A DNA stretch of 64,000 nt, from assembly GCF_963676285.1 (NCBI RefSeq), contig NZ_OY781062.1, positions 124,001-188,000 of the forward strand, read 5' to 3'. Source of the stretch: an uncultured Sphaerochaeta sp. GTDB taxonomy: Bacteria; Spirochaetota; Spirochaetia; Sphaerochaetales; Sphaerochaetaceae. Position 1 is the first letter of the stretch. Each line of letters opens with the position of its first letter. Below the pieces are notes generated by a model. That model saw only the letters and a list, made by a program, of their open reading frames with translations. It was not told the origin of the DNA and did not search any database. Shown here piece after piece: positions 8,991 through 16,412 of this stretch. The position numbers and the translations under genes were made by a program.

Positions 8991-9650
8991 ATGAAAAAAG
9001 AAGTAGGGCGCTTGGTGCGCCTATCCATTGGCTTGTTTGCTTATGCAGTTGGTATTGTACTGACGATGCAGGCACATATAGGCTACAGCCCATGGGATGT
9101 GTTCCATGCCGGACTGTCAGCCCTGTTTTCCATGAAGATAGGCAGTATGACGATTATTGTTGGGCTCTTACTTGGTCTTATTGTCCTCTTAGGTGGAGAA
9201 AAGATAGGAGTGGGAACCATCAGCAATATGGTGGTCATTGGTCTTTTTATCAATGTCTTGCTGGACAGTGGGCTGTTTCCTGAGCGATCCCACCCTGCCA
9301 TCGGTGCACTACAGATGATCGGCGGGCTCTTTGTCATCTCCTTTGCCTCCTATCTCTACATTTCCTCTGGGTATGGGGCGGGTCCGCGTGACTCCCTGAT
9401 GGTATTTCTCTCCAGGAAAAGTGGATGGTCAGCCGGTACCTGTCGTGGAATCCTGGAGATTGCAGTCTCCCTGGTTGGTTTTCTCCTAGGAGGCATGCTG
9501 GGGTGGGGGACCCTTCTCAGTGCTGTCTTGATCGGGTTCTGTATCCAGATCACTTTCAATGTCCTACGCTTCGATCCAAAGAAAGTCCACCATGAAAATA
9601 TGGTGGACAGTTACAAGAGAATGAAACGCTTTTTTGTACGCGTAAGATGA
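8991..9650 (+). CDS. YczE/YitT-type integral membrane protein
   Basis: A 219-residue membrane protein with about five or six hydrophobic segments. The N-terminus is RLVRLSIGLFAYAVGIVLTM, followed by AHIGYSPWDVFHAGLS, which is the hallmark of the YczE/YyaS/YitT family (short Gly-Pro-Trp-Asp loop after TM1). A second family motif is GYGAGPRDSLMVFLSRKSGW. Biochemical function of this family is not established; some members are linked to transport or surfactant production. It begins 7 bp after the glycosidase stop with TAGGAGTGGC before ATG, so it is cotranscribed, perhaps as a transport-associated membrane protein. It ends only 2 bp from the convergent decarboxylase gene, with no visible terminator between. 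Confidence 0.75.
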   Translation: MKKEVGRLVRLSIGLFAYAVGIVLTMQAHIGYSPWDVFHAGLSALFSMKIGSMTIIVGLLLGLIVLLGGEKIGVGTISNMVVIGLFINVLLDSGLFPERSHPAIGALQMIGGLFVISFASYLYISSGYGAGPRDSLMVFLSRKSGWSAGTCRGILEIAVSLVGFLLGGMLGWGTLLSAVLIGFCIQITFNVLRFDPKKVHHENMVDSYKRMKRFFVRVR

Positions 9651-9652
9651 AC

Positions 9653-11110
9653 TTACTGCAGTTCAGTTGCCAACGAATCTATCAGGGTAAGCAATTCTGA
9701 GAGATGCTCCTTTGTAAGGGTTGGGTTGAGTAACGTGAACTTCAGATATGTTTGCCCCTTATATACGGTCTGACCGATAACCACTTGATGGTGGTGCAAT
9801 AACTCTTTCCTGATACGCTTATTCAGTTCACAGCTACCAACGTGACGGAATACTACACTGCTGAGCTCCGGTTCAATGGCAAGCGTGAATGAGTCATGGG
9901 CCAACAACTCCTTCGCCAGATAGGCAGCATTCTCTGTGCAGGTGTCGACGATCTTGCCATAGCCATCTTTACCCCTACACTGGAAGGCCATCCAGACCTT
10001 CAAGGCATCCCCTCTTCGGGTGGTTTGCAAGCTCTTTCCCACCAGATTGGTGTATCCTTCCTCTTCATCTTCCTCCCTGTTCAGATAGTCTGCATGAAGG
10101 GTGAATACCGAGAAGTGCTCCTTGTTCTTTACCAGGAGCGCTCCACAGCTGATAGGGAGCAGGAACATCTTATGGAAATCGACGGTGATGGAGTCACAGA
10201 GTGAAAGGTTCCCCAGTCTTGAGCGATAGGTCGGGGAAAGTTGTAGTCCACTTCCGTAGGCTGCATCAGCGTGGAGGAACATTCCCTCACGGTCACAGAC
10301 TTCCCGTAATGCTCCAACAGGGTCGATGGAACCATAGTCGGTTGTCCCGATGGTTGCCACCACACAGAAGGGCAGAAGGCCATCTTGCTTATCCGACTCG
10401 ATCATCGCGTTGAGTTTCTCTACATCCATCCTGCATAGGTCATCAACGGGCACCTTACGTACAGCATTGTAGCCAAGGCCGAGCAGATGGGCACTCTTTT
10501 CCATGGAGAAGTGGGAGACCTCACTTGTATAGAGCCTGAGCTTGTGGTAGGAGGGAGGAAGCCCTTCCTTTTTCACATCATGGCCCAGCTTTGTACTGCA
10601 GTACCAGTCGCGGGCCATGGTAATGGCACTCAGGTTCGATTGGCTTCCCCCGGAGGTGAATACACCATCACTTCCTTCATGATAGCCATAGAGACTGCAA
10701 AGCTCACTGACCACTGCTACCTCAACCTCGGTTGCAACTGGGCTCTGGTCCCAGCTGTCCATCGACTGGTTGAAGGTTGCGATGATCAACTCACTGGCAA
10801 TGGACTCCAGAAGAGCCGGGCTATGCAGGTGAGCCATGTAGTTTGGTGACCAGGTCCTGAGAAAGTGCGGAAGAATGGTCTGTTTCACCTGTTCCAGGAG
10901 TGCTTCCCAACCAATACCTTGTTTGGGAAGCAGGGAAAACTGTGCCAGTGCTTGTTGCAGCGCTTCTACAGTAGCTCCCTGATAGGCACCCTGGTCATCC
11001 ACAGAGGCAGTAATCGCCTCAATGGTATCGGTGAGTACTCTCTTATATTCGTCTTTCTTCTCCTTCTCTGGGCCGAGAAAGTAAGGAAGGTTAGTTGGCT
11101 TTTGTGACAT
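9653..11110 (-). CDS. PLP-dependent L-2,4-diaminobutyrate decarboxylase
   Basis: A 485-residue group II amino-acid decarboxylase (glutamate/DOPA/diaminobutyrate decarboxylase fold). The N-terminal arm includes PNYMAHLHSPALLESIASEL; the cofactor region has GVFTSGGSQSNLSAITMARD, the central LHADAAYGSG, and the Schiff-base lysine in DSITVDFHKMFLLP. By pairing with the diaminobutyrate aminotransferase gene just upstream it most likely converts L-2,4-diaminobutyrate to 1,3-diaminopropane, as in the Acinetobacter dat-ddc pair. Substrate is inferred from context. The ATG at 11110 is preferred to one at 11116 because AAGG then sits 9 bases upstream. It overlaps the aminotransferase 3' end by 20 bp, implying translational coupling. 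Confidence 0.8.
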   Translation of the reverse strand: MSQKPTNLPYFLGPEKEKKDEYKRVLTDTIEAITASVDDQGAYQGATVEALQQALAQFSLLPKQGIGWEALLEQVKQTILPHFLRTWSPNYMAHLHSPALLESIASELIIATFNQSMDSWDQSPVATEVEVAVVSELCSLYGYHEGSDGVFTSGGSQSNLSAITMARDWYCSTKLGHDVKKEGLPPSYHKLRLYTSEVSHFSMEKSAHLLGLGYNAVRKVPVDDLCRMDVEKLNAMIESDKQDGLLPFCVVATIGTTDYGSIDPVGALREVCDREGMFLHADAAYGSGLQLSPTYRSRLGNLSLCDSITVDFHKMFLLPISCGALLVKNKEHFSVFTLHADYLNREEDEEEGYTNLVGKSLQTTRRGDALKVWMAFQCRGKDGYGKIVDTCTENAAYLAKELLAHDSFTLAIEPELSSVVFRHVGSCELNKRIRKELLHHHQVVIGQTVYKGQTYLKFTLLNPTLTKEHLSELLTLIDSLATELQ

Positions 11111-12446
11111 CTGCATCTACCTTGCGTATTGCTTGCTCGGTAATTTTGAGCATGGTTTCAATCTCATCATGGGTGACATTCAGTGCACAGAGGCAACGCA
11201 TGACTGATCCATGCCTGCCGCCTTTCTCCATGATAAGGCGATTCTTGAAACACTCCTGCTGTACACGGGTTGCGATATCCCCACTGCAGGGGAGAGAACC
11301 AAGTTGGTCCTTCTTTCCTTTTGGATCAACAAACTCGATACCAAGCATCAAACCTTTTGCACGAATGTCTCCAATGATGGAGACCTCCTGCTTGAGCTTC
11401 AGCAAGGCCTTCTCCAGATGTGCTCCTTTCTCCTGTACTTCAGTGAGGAAGGCAGGGTCACTGACTCTCTTCATGACTACCGTACCGGCTGCCATGGCGA
11501 TCTGGTTTCCCCTGAAGGTGCCCGCATGGGCTCCTGGCTGCCAGGCATCGAGCTTCTCATGGTAGATTACCACTGCCATCGGCTGGCTCCCTCCAATTGC
11601 CTTGGAAGTGAGAATAACATCGGGTGTGATGCCGGCATACTCGAATGCAAAGAACTTGCCTGAACGACCGACTCCACACTGGATTTCGTCAACGATCATG
11701 GGGATTCCGAGTTCCTCGGTAACCCTCCTGACAGTCTGCAGGAATTTTACTGGGGCAGGAATGACTCCACCCTCACCCTGGATGGGTTCAAGGATAACCG
11801 CCGCTGGTCTGGTGATCCCGCTCTCTGGGTCCTTGAGCGTGCGCTCAAAGTATGCACAAGCTGCATCTACTCCGGCTTCACCTCCAAGGCCAAACGGACA
11901 GCGGTAGGAGTACGGGTAGGGGAAGAAGTGTACGTCACTCATGAGCCCATTTACGTTGTTTTTTGCGTTTAGGTTTCCTGTCAGTGCAAGGGCACCGTGA
12001 CCCATTCCGTGGTATCCACCACCGAAGGCAATGACGGAGGAGCGACCGGTGGCAGTCTTGCAGAGCTTTATTGCTGCATCCACTGCATCAGTTCCGCTTG
12101 GACTACAAAACTGGAGTTTTCCATGTTGCCTGAGTTCTTCAGGAAGCAAGGAGAGGAGTGTATGAACGAAGGTATCCTTGACTGGGGTGGTAAGATCGAG
12201 TGAGTGCAGTGGTGCTTCACTCTGGAGAAGGTCGATCATGGTCTGTGTGATTTCACTGTCGTTGTGACCGAGGGCCAGGGTACCGGCGCCGCAGAGGAAA
12301 TCAAGATAGGTGTTTCCTTCTACATCGGTTACTACAGAACCTTTTGCCTTTTTGATGGCAATGGGGAATTTTCTGGGATATGTGCGAGCGTTTGATTCTG
12401 TTTGATTCTGTCGGTCAAGATAGAATTGATTGGTATTTTCAGTCAT
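11091..12446 (-). CDS. dat: Diaminobutyrate--2-oxoglutarate aminotransferase
   Basis: A 451-residue class III PLP aminotransferase. It opens NQFYLDRQNQTESNARTYPR, close to the Dat/EctB-type enzymes, followed by DVEGNTYLDFLCGAGTLALG. The PLP region shows SPSGTDAVDAAIKLCKTATG, and the cofactor lysine lies in PDVILTSKAIGGSQPMAV. It would make L-2,4-diaminobutyrate from aspartate semialdehyde using glutamate as amino donor. With the decarboxylase downstream this forms the two-step route to 1,3-diaminopropane. No ectoine synthase or acetyltransferase is nearby, which argues against ectoine production. AAGGAAACC precedes the ATG. The gene is divergent from the ABC exporter operon across a 324-bp gap. 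Confidence 0.85.
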   Translation of the reverse strand: MTENTNQFYLDRQNQTESNARTYPRKFPIAIKKAKGSVVTDVEGNTYLDFLCGAGTLALGHNDSEITQTMIDLLQSEAPLHSLDLTTPVKDTFVHTLLSLLPEELRQHGKLQFCSPSGTDAVDAAIKLCKTATGRSSVIAFGGGYHGMGHGALALTGNLNAKNNVNGLMSDVHFFPYPYSYRCPFGLGGEAGVDAACAYFERTLKDPESGITRPAAVILEPIQGEGGVIPAPVKFLQTVRRVTEELGIPMIVDEIQCGVGRSGKFFAFEYAGITPDVILTSKAIGGSQPMAVVIYHEKLDAWQPGAHAGTFRGNQIAMAAGTVVMKRVSDPAFLTEVQEKGAHLEKALLKLKQEVSIIGDIRAKGLMLGIEFVDPKGKKDQLGSLPCSGDIATRVQQECFKNRLIMEKGGRHGSVMRCLCALNVTHDEIETMLKITEQAIRKVDADVTKAN

Positions 12447-12708
12447 TACCGGTTTCCTTCTATTTCATGATGGGGTATGTACTAAATGTAGTATTTAGTC
12501 CTTTTCTATGAAGTGTGGTTCATCCCTTCTCAAGAAGGGGAAGCGTGAACATTGCACGTTCTCTATGCATAGAACGCGCAAGATTGGATACTATCAATTT
12601 CTGGTGTATTTTACTAGTAATAGTCGGACAATTGTACGGAATTTTGCTGGATATTTCCCGTAGGTACGTATATGCGGAAAAAATTACAAGAAATAATTGG
12701 CTAAGCTC

Positions 12709-12749
12709 TTTACATTGCTAGAATATTGGTGTATTAGTTAGCTAGTACA
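12709..12749 (+). promoter_or_regulatory. Promoter with overlapping GntR/YtrA-type operator
   Basis: A sigma-70-like promoter can be read as TTTACA (12709-12714), 17-bp spacer, TATTAG (12732-12737). Over the -10 box lies an inverted repeat TGTATTAG-ttag-CTAGTACA (12730-12749), 7 of 8 positions symmetrical. This is a natural operator for the GntR/YtrA-like regulator encoded third in the operon, implying autorepression. A weaker look-alike (TGGTGTATTTTACTAGTA) begins near 12603. The rest of the 12447-12770 gap shows no gene. Confidence 0.6.
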
Positions 12750-12770
12750 GTAAACAACTAGGAGGCGTGC

Positions 12771-13658
12771 ATGGAACAAGCAATGCAAGAGAACGCGCTT
12801 GCCGTCAAGGACGGACAAGAGGTCGTAGTGCACATGCAGAATATTGGTTTCTCATATGCTCAGAACCGTCTATTCAACCATCTTGATCTGGAGATCAGGA
12901 GAGGGAATATTTATGGGTTGCTGGGGAAGAATGGGGCAGGGAAGACTACATTGCTGAAGATTCTCAGCGGGCAGCTCTTTATCGAAGAAGGCGAGACAAA
13001 GGTATTGGGAGAGAATCCTCAGGAGAGGAAACCGTCACTGCTTAGTGAGATTTTCTATCTCCCGGAAGAGTTTCCCCTGCCGAAGATGAAAGCAAGTGAA
13101 TATCTTGCTATGCGATCTCCGTTTTATCCAAAGTTCGACCACGAGATGTTTAGTCAGTATTGCAGGGAGTTCGATATTGATCTGAATCAGCGTCTCGATC
13201 AGATGTCGTTGGGACAGAAAAAGAAGGTATTGCTCTCTTTTGGGCTTGCCACCAACACTGCTCTCCTGATTCTGGACGAGCCAACGAATGGACTCGATAT
13301 TCCAAGCAAGCGGCAGTTCAGACAGACTGTAGCATCCGCCATGACAGAACAGAGAACGTTCATCATCTCGACTCACCAGGTACGTGATATGGAAAATCTG
13401 ATCGACCCGATCATCATCCTGCATGATGGCAAGGTGATATTCAACGACACGGTCGAATCGGTGAATGAGAAGTATGTTCTCTCCCTAACCACTGAACAGC
13501 CTAAGGCTGGTGAAGGAATGTATACCGAGAAGGTGCTTGGAGGCTGGATGGTGCTGAGTGAACGTACTGATGACAGGGAAGGAAAGCCCTTGGACCTGGA
13601 GACCTTATTCAATGTAATCATCGAGCAATCGAAGGGTAGTGCAGGAGGTGTGAGATGA
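12771..13658 (+). CDS. ABC transporter ATP-binding protein
   Basis: A 295-residue ATPase with Walker A GLLGKNGAGKTTLLKIL, Q-loop region EIFYLPEEFPLPKM, signature MSLGQKKKVLLSFGLA and Walker B ALLILDEPTNGLDI, then the H-loop FIISTHQVRDME. About 70 residues follow the ATPase core. It would energise the permease encoded next. The pair resembles YtrB/EcsA-type ABC-2 systems that are often controlled by a GntR-family regulator in the same operon, frequently in response to cell-wall stress; the substrate is unknown. The start ATG has AGGAGGCGTGC directly before it. The stop overlaps the permease start by 4 bp (ATGA). Confidence 0.92.
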   Translation: MEQAMQENALAVKDGQEVVVHMQNIGFSYAQNRLFNHLDLEIRRGNIYGLLGKNGAGKTTLLKILSGQLFIEEGETKVLGENPQERKPSLLSEIFYLPEEFPLPKMKASEYLAMRSPFYPKFDHEMFSQYCREFDIDLNQRLDQMSLGQKKKVLLSFGLATNTALLILDEPTNGLDIPSKRQFRQTVASAMTEQRTFIISTHQVRDMENLIDPIIILHDGKVIFNDTVESVNEKYVLSLTTEQPKAGEGMYTEKVLGGWMVLSERTDDREGKPLDLETLFNVIIEQSKGSAGGVR

Positions 13659-14446
13659 ATCGATTTTCTGCTTTGGTTAAGCGAGAGGTAAAGACCAGCC
13701 AGAAGGACCTGTTTACCTACGGACTGGTGATTGTTCTTGTGATGTTTGCATCGGAGACGTTGCAGAGTGTCTTTGCCCGGTATGCTGGGGTACCATTTCC
13801 AGCTGAATCTTACAACGAGATGTTTCCTTCTTTCCTCTTGCTTGGGGGATTGATCATCAGTAGCCTGATGTTCAGTGAAGATATGTTCGGCAAGGATACC
13901 CAGCACGATTGGTTGATGCTTCCTGCTACGAACCTTGAGAAGTTCCTTTCAAAGGCTCTGCTGATGATTGTGGCGTATCCGATAGCACTGCTTGTATTGT
14001 TCTTTCTTATTAGTGTGGTGACTGAGCCGATCCAGTTGATCATCTTCGGGAATCCGATGGCAATGTTCAATCCATTCAGGGATGGTGACCTTGGGATTCT
14101 TCTTGCTCAATATTGGGTCTGGACCTCTGTGTTCCTCCTGGGTGGTACGTACTTCAGAAAGGCACATTTTATCAAGACCGTATTGGCAATAGGTGTGATC
14201 GCCCTGGTACTTGGGGCTCTTGGCCTGTTGTTCACCAGAATTGTGTTTGCGATTAAATTTGGTTCCTCATTGCAGGTATTCGATGCAATGTTCTATCTCA
14301 GTCCAGTAAATTTGAGCAGGGCGTTGAGTCCTTTGAAGGTCTTCAGCATCATCACCCAAGTATTCTACTATGCTGTGTTGCCGATCTTCTGTCTGGTAAC
14401 CGCGTTCTTCAGGGTTGAGGAGGTCCAAGCCACCGATGCAGTTTAA
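13655..14446 (+). CDS. ABC-2 type transporter permease
   Basis: A 263-residue membrane protein with about six hydrophobic spans (for example FTYGLVIVLVMFASETLQSV, LLLGGLIISSLMFSEDMF, MIVAYPIALLVLFFLISVV, TVLAIGVIALVLGALGLLF and VFYYAVLPIFCLVTAFFRV). The segment SEDMFGKDTQHDWLMLPATN is typical of ABC-2 permeases whose first cytoplasmic loop carries the coupling region. It is translationally coupled to the ATPase gene and its 3' end overlaps the start of the regulator gene. Role is membrane export or efflux of an unknown compound. Confidence 0.85.
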   Translation: MNRFSALVKREVKTSQKDLFTYGLVIVLVMFASETLQSVFARYAGVPFPAESYNEMFPSFLLLGGLIISSLMFSEDMFGKDTQHDWLMLPATNLEKFLSKALLMIVAYPIALLVLFFLISVVTEPIQLIIFGNPMAMFNPFRDGDLGILLAQYWVWTSVFLLGGTYFRKAHFIKTVLAIGVIALVLGALGLLFTRIVFAIKFGSSLQVFDAMFYLSPVNLSRALSPLKVFSIITQVFYYAVLPIFCLVTAFFRVEEVQATDAV

Positions 14447-14822
14447 TACACATTCTCCAATCTATATGCAAATTGCCGAGTATATTCATGACTTGATCCT
14501 CAGCAATGTCTGGGAGGATGGTCAGAGAATACCTTCGGTACGCGATATGGCAATGGAACTGGAGGTGAATCCCAATACCGTTATCAGGACATACTCACTT
14601 CTGCAGGAAGAGGGTACGCTTGAGAACCAACGCGGGATCGGGTACTTCACCGCAAAGGATGCAAGGACGCTGGTCCTGCAAAAACGACGTGAACATTTCC
14701 TCAAGCGGGAGCTACCCTCCCTGTTTGAAACCATGGAGCGTTTGGGTCTGACCATGAATGATTTACAACAGTATGCTGACAATAAGGAGAAGGACGATGA
14801 AATCGAGCCACAAGAAGAGTAA
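14436..14822 (+). CDS. GntR-family (YtrA subfamily) transcriptional regulator
   Basis: A 128-residue regulator with an N-terminal winged helix-turn-helix (PIYMQIAEYIHDLILSNVW, then RIPSVRDMAMELEVNPNTVI and the wing GIGYFTAKDA) and only a short C-terminal helical tail. That short tail marks the YtrA subfamily, which usually represses its own ABC transporter operon. A TTG at 14415 is in frame, but the ATG at 14436 has GAGGAGG upstream and is the better start. It overlaps the permease stop by 11 bp and runs 26 bp into the next small gene. The inverted repeat at 12730-12749 is its likely binding site. Confidence 0.9.
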   Translation: MQFNTHSPIYMQIAEYIHDLILSNVWEDGQRIPSVRDMAMELEVNPNTVIRTYSLLQEEGTLENQRGIGYFTAKDARTLVLQKRREHFLKRELPSLFETMERLGLTMNDLQQYADNKEKDDEIEPQEE

Positions 14823-14967
14823 TAGGATGTTGATAGGAGCAGGGATCTTTTTGGTTGTCTATCTCCTAGCCAGTGTGATCTTTGGATCATTTCTTATTGA
14901 CCGGTTCTCAACCCAGGAGTTGCCGAATAGAAATGTCACCCATGTGACAGTATGGCGAAATTGGTAA
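14797..14967 (+). CDS. Small single-span membrane protein of the ABC/GntR operon
   Basis: A 56-residue protein: basic N-terminus (MKSSHKKSNR), one clear membrane helix (MLIGAGIFLVVYLLASVIFG) and a short hydrophilic tail. AAGGAG lies 7 bases before the ATG, inside the end of the regulator gene, so it is very likely translated as the fourth member of the operon. No family is recognised. Possible roles are an accessory subunit of the transporter or a small regulator in the membrane; neither is shown by the sequence. Confidence 0.6.
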   Translation: MKSSHKKSNRMLIGAGIFLVVYLLASVIFGSFLIDRFSTQELPNRNVTHVTVWRNW

Positions 14968-14987
14968 CCAAGAAGTAGCGGTAGTAT

Positions 14988-15014
14988 GGAGGGTCGGAGT
15001 TTCCGACCCTCCTT
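14988..15014. terminator. Rho-independent terminator, strong hairpin
   Basis: A perfect 10-bp stem GGAGGGTCGG/CCGACCCTCC around the loop AGTTT, followed by TTTC. It sits between the end of the ABC/GntR operon (14967) and the end of the convergent lactonase gene (15020) and can serve both directions. Confidence 0.85.
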
Positions 15015-15019
15015 TCACG

Positions 15020-16027
15020 CTATCCAATGAAGTTCAGGCAGACTGGCTGCTCAACAATAATCCGATGATTGCATAATCCACACAGTCCTGTTCTGCGGTT
15101 GATAGGGTAGCTGGTTACTGAGTTGCTGCTACCGTTTGCAACCACGAGATGAGCTCCGGAAGGCGAGAAGGTGAAGTTTCGGGGTTCCTTTTCTGTCTTG
15201 CAGTGGCCTATGAAACGCAATGTTCCATTCTTGTTTTCACAACGGTAGATTGCAATGCTGTCATGTCCCCGATTGGAACAGTAGAGAAAGCGATACTTTT
15301 CATCAAAATGGATGTCAGCCACGGTGTTTTCTCTTTTGTACCCAGGTTCTAACGTGCTGATTCGCTGTATCAGGGTAGGTTTCTCAGACAGTGCATATAC
15401 CAATACCTCAGATGAGAGTTCACTGGCTACATAGAGAAACTTCTCATCCTTTGATAGTTCAAGGTGCCTGGGCCCACTTCCTGGTGGGGTGATGATAGTC
15501 CCTTTCTCAATCATATCACTTTGATACCAAAGAACTCTGTCCAGTCCCAGGTCGGCTACAAAGAATGAACTGCCATCCTTGGTGAATCTGCTGCTGTGAA
15601 TATGGGATCTTTCCTGGCGGGTAGGGTGGGTTCCCTTACCGGTGAAGGATTTTTGGAATAGTAAGGTAGGTGTATCCAACACAGAGAAGATGGTAAGCAC
15701 TCCGTCTGCATAATTGGAAACAACAAGCATCGAATGATCAGGGCTGAGTGAAAGATGACAAGGGGAACCTCCTCCGGTTGGAAGGATGTAGAGCAGTTTG
15801 CAGGTATGGTTCGGGTACACTTGGATGACGTAAACGTGTCCATCTGTCTCTGTCTCACTGACGCTGTAGAGAATTTTTCTCTCAGCATCAAAACACTGGA
15901 AGGTTGGTTGTTCTATTTTCATGGAACCGGAGTGATAGGTCATTATTCCCATTCGTTCATCAAAGAGAAAGCAGTTCAGCCCCTCCACAGAATCAGAGAC
16001 CCTGCTTCCTATTACCAGTGTTTCCAT
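15020..16027 (-). CDS. Lactonase-family beta-propeller protein
   Basis: A 335-residue protein of the 6-phosphogluconolactonase (YbhE/Pgl) or muconate-lactonising propeller type. Seven-bladed propeller repeats can be followed: GGGSPCHLSLSPDHSMLVVS, HIHSSRFTKDGSSFFVADLG, GSGPRHLELSKDEKFLYVAS and EPRNFTFSPSGAHLVVANG. Each has the blade consensus of a short helix or turn and then a hydrophobic strand. It has no signal peptide, so it probably acts in the cytoplasm on a sugar lactone; the exact substrate is unclear. AAGGGGC precedes the ATG. It is a single-gene unit divergent from the tRNA-Val gene. Confidence 0.85.
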   Translation of the reverse strand: METLVIGSRVSDSVEGLNCFLFDERMGIMTYHSGSMKIEQPTFQCFDAERKILYSVSETETDGHVYVIQVYPNHTCKLLYILPTGGGSPCHLSLSPDHSMLVVSNYADGVLTIFSVLDTPTLLFQKSFTGKGTHPTRQERSHIHSSRFTKDGSSFFVADLGLDRVLWYQSDMIEKGTIITPPGSGPRHLELSKDEKFLYVASELSSEVLVYALSEKPTLIQRISTLEPGYKRENTVADIHFDEKYRFLYCSNRGHDSIAIYRCENKNGTLRFIGHCKTEKEPRNFTFSPSGAHLVVANGSSNSVTSYPINRRTGLCGLCNHRIIVEQPVCLNFIG

Positions 16028-16164
16028 TAAAAGCCCCTTTTATTTATGTGAATACACCGAGTGTAGTATATATATAATTAATTATCTACATCACTCTCCC
16101 ACATAAAACCAAAATACCCACTGGACAGCAAGAGATTATTTCCGTATTATAGTCAAAGTAATTC

Positions 16165-16236
16165 GGGCGCGTAACTCAGCGGGAGAGTGCTACCTTCACA
16201 CGGTAGAAGTCGTTGGTTCAAACCCAATCGCGCCCA
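16165..16236 (+). tRNA. tRNA-Val (CAC)
   Basis: Acceptor stem GGGCGCG/CGCGCCC, D arm ACTC..GAGT, anticodon stem CTACC/GGTAG with loop TTCACAC (anticodon CAC, Val), variable loop AAGTC, and T arm GTTGG-TTCAAAC-CCAAT. CCA is not encoded (discriminator A, then TAAA). A UUCG-loop terminator follows directly. The last 29 bases and the following four recur at 18098-18130. Confidence 0.93.
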
Positions 16237-16240
16237 TAAA
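16208..16240 (+). repeat. 33-bp direct repeat, copy 1 (3' end of tRNA-Val)
   Basis: Covers the variable-loop end, T arm and 3' acceptor strand of the tRNA plus TAAA. It is identical to 18098-18130. Integrative elements commonly leave such tRNA 3'-end duplications at their two borders, so this is a candidate attachment-site copy. Confidence 0.8.
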
Positions 16241-16242
16241 GG

Positions 16243-16265
16243 ACCAGTCTTCGGACTGGTTTTTT
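16243..16265 (+). terminator. Terminator of the tRNA-Val gene
   Basis: Seven-base stem ACCAGTC/GACTGGT closed by a TTCG tetraloop and followed by TTTTTT. It begins 7 bases after the tRNA. A partly decayed copy follows the second tRNA-end repeat at 18133-18154. Confidence 0.9.
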
Positions 16266-16412
16266 GCTGTATCTAGGTGATGGAATGAGTATTCAAGTGC
16301 TAGAGTGTGAAGGTAGAAGAGTAGATCATATAAATATGAATACCCTCATGTTTTCTCTACTTGATGTCCAGTTCTTGCTGTCTGTTTTCTCTCCACTATC
16401 ACTATGCGAAAA

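Noticed and set aside
12515..12721. A 68-codon frame in the gap before the ABC exporter operon
   Set aside because: It overlaps the promoter and upstream operator copy, starts without a ribosome binding site and has no family features.
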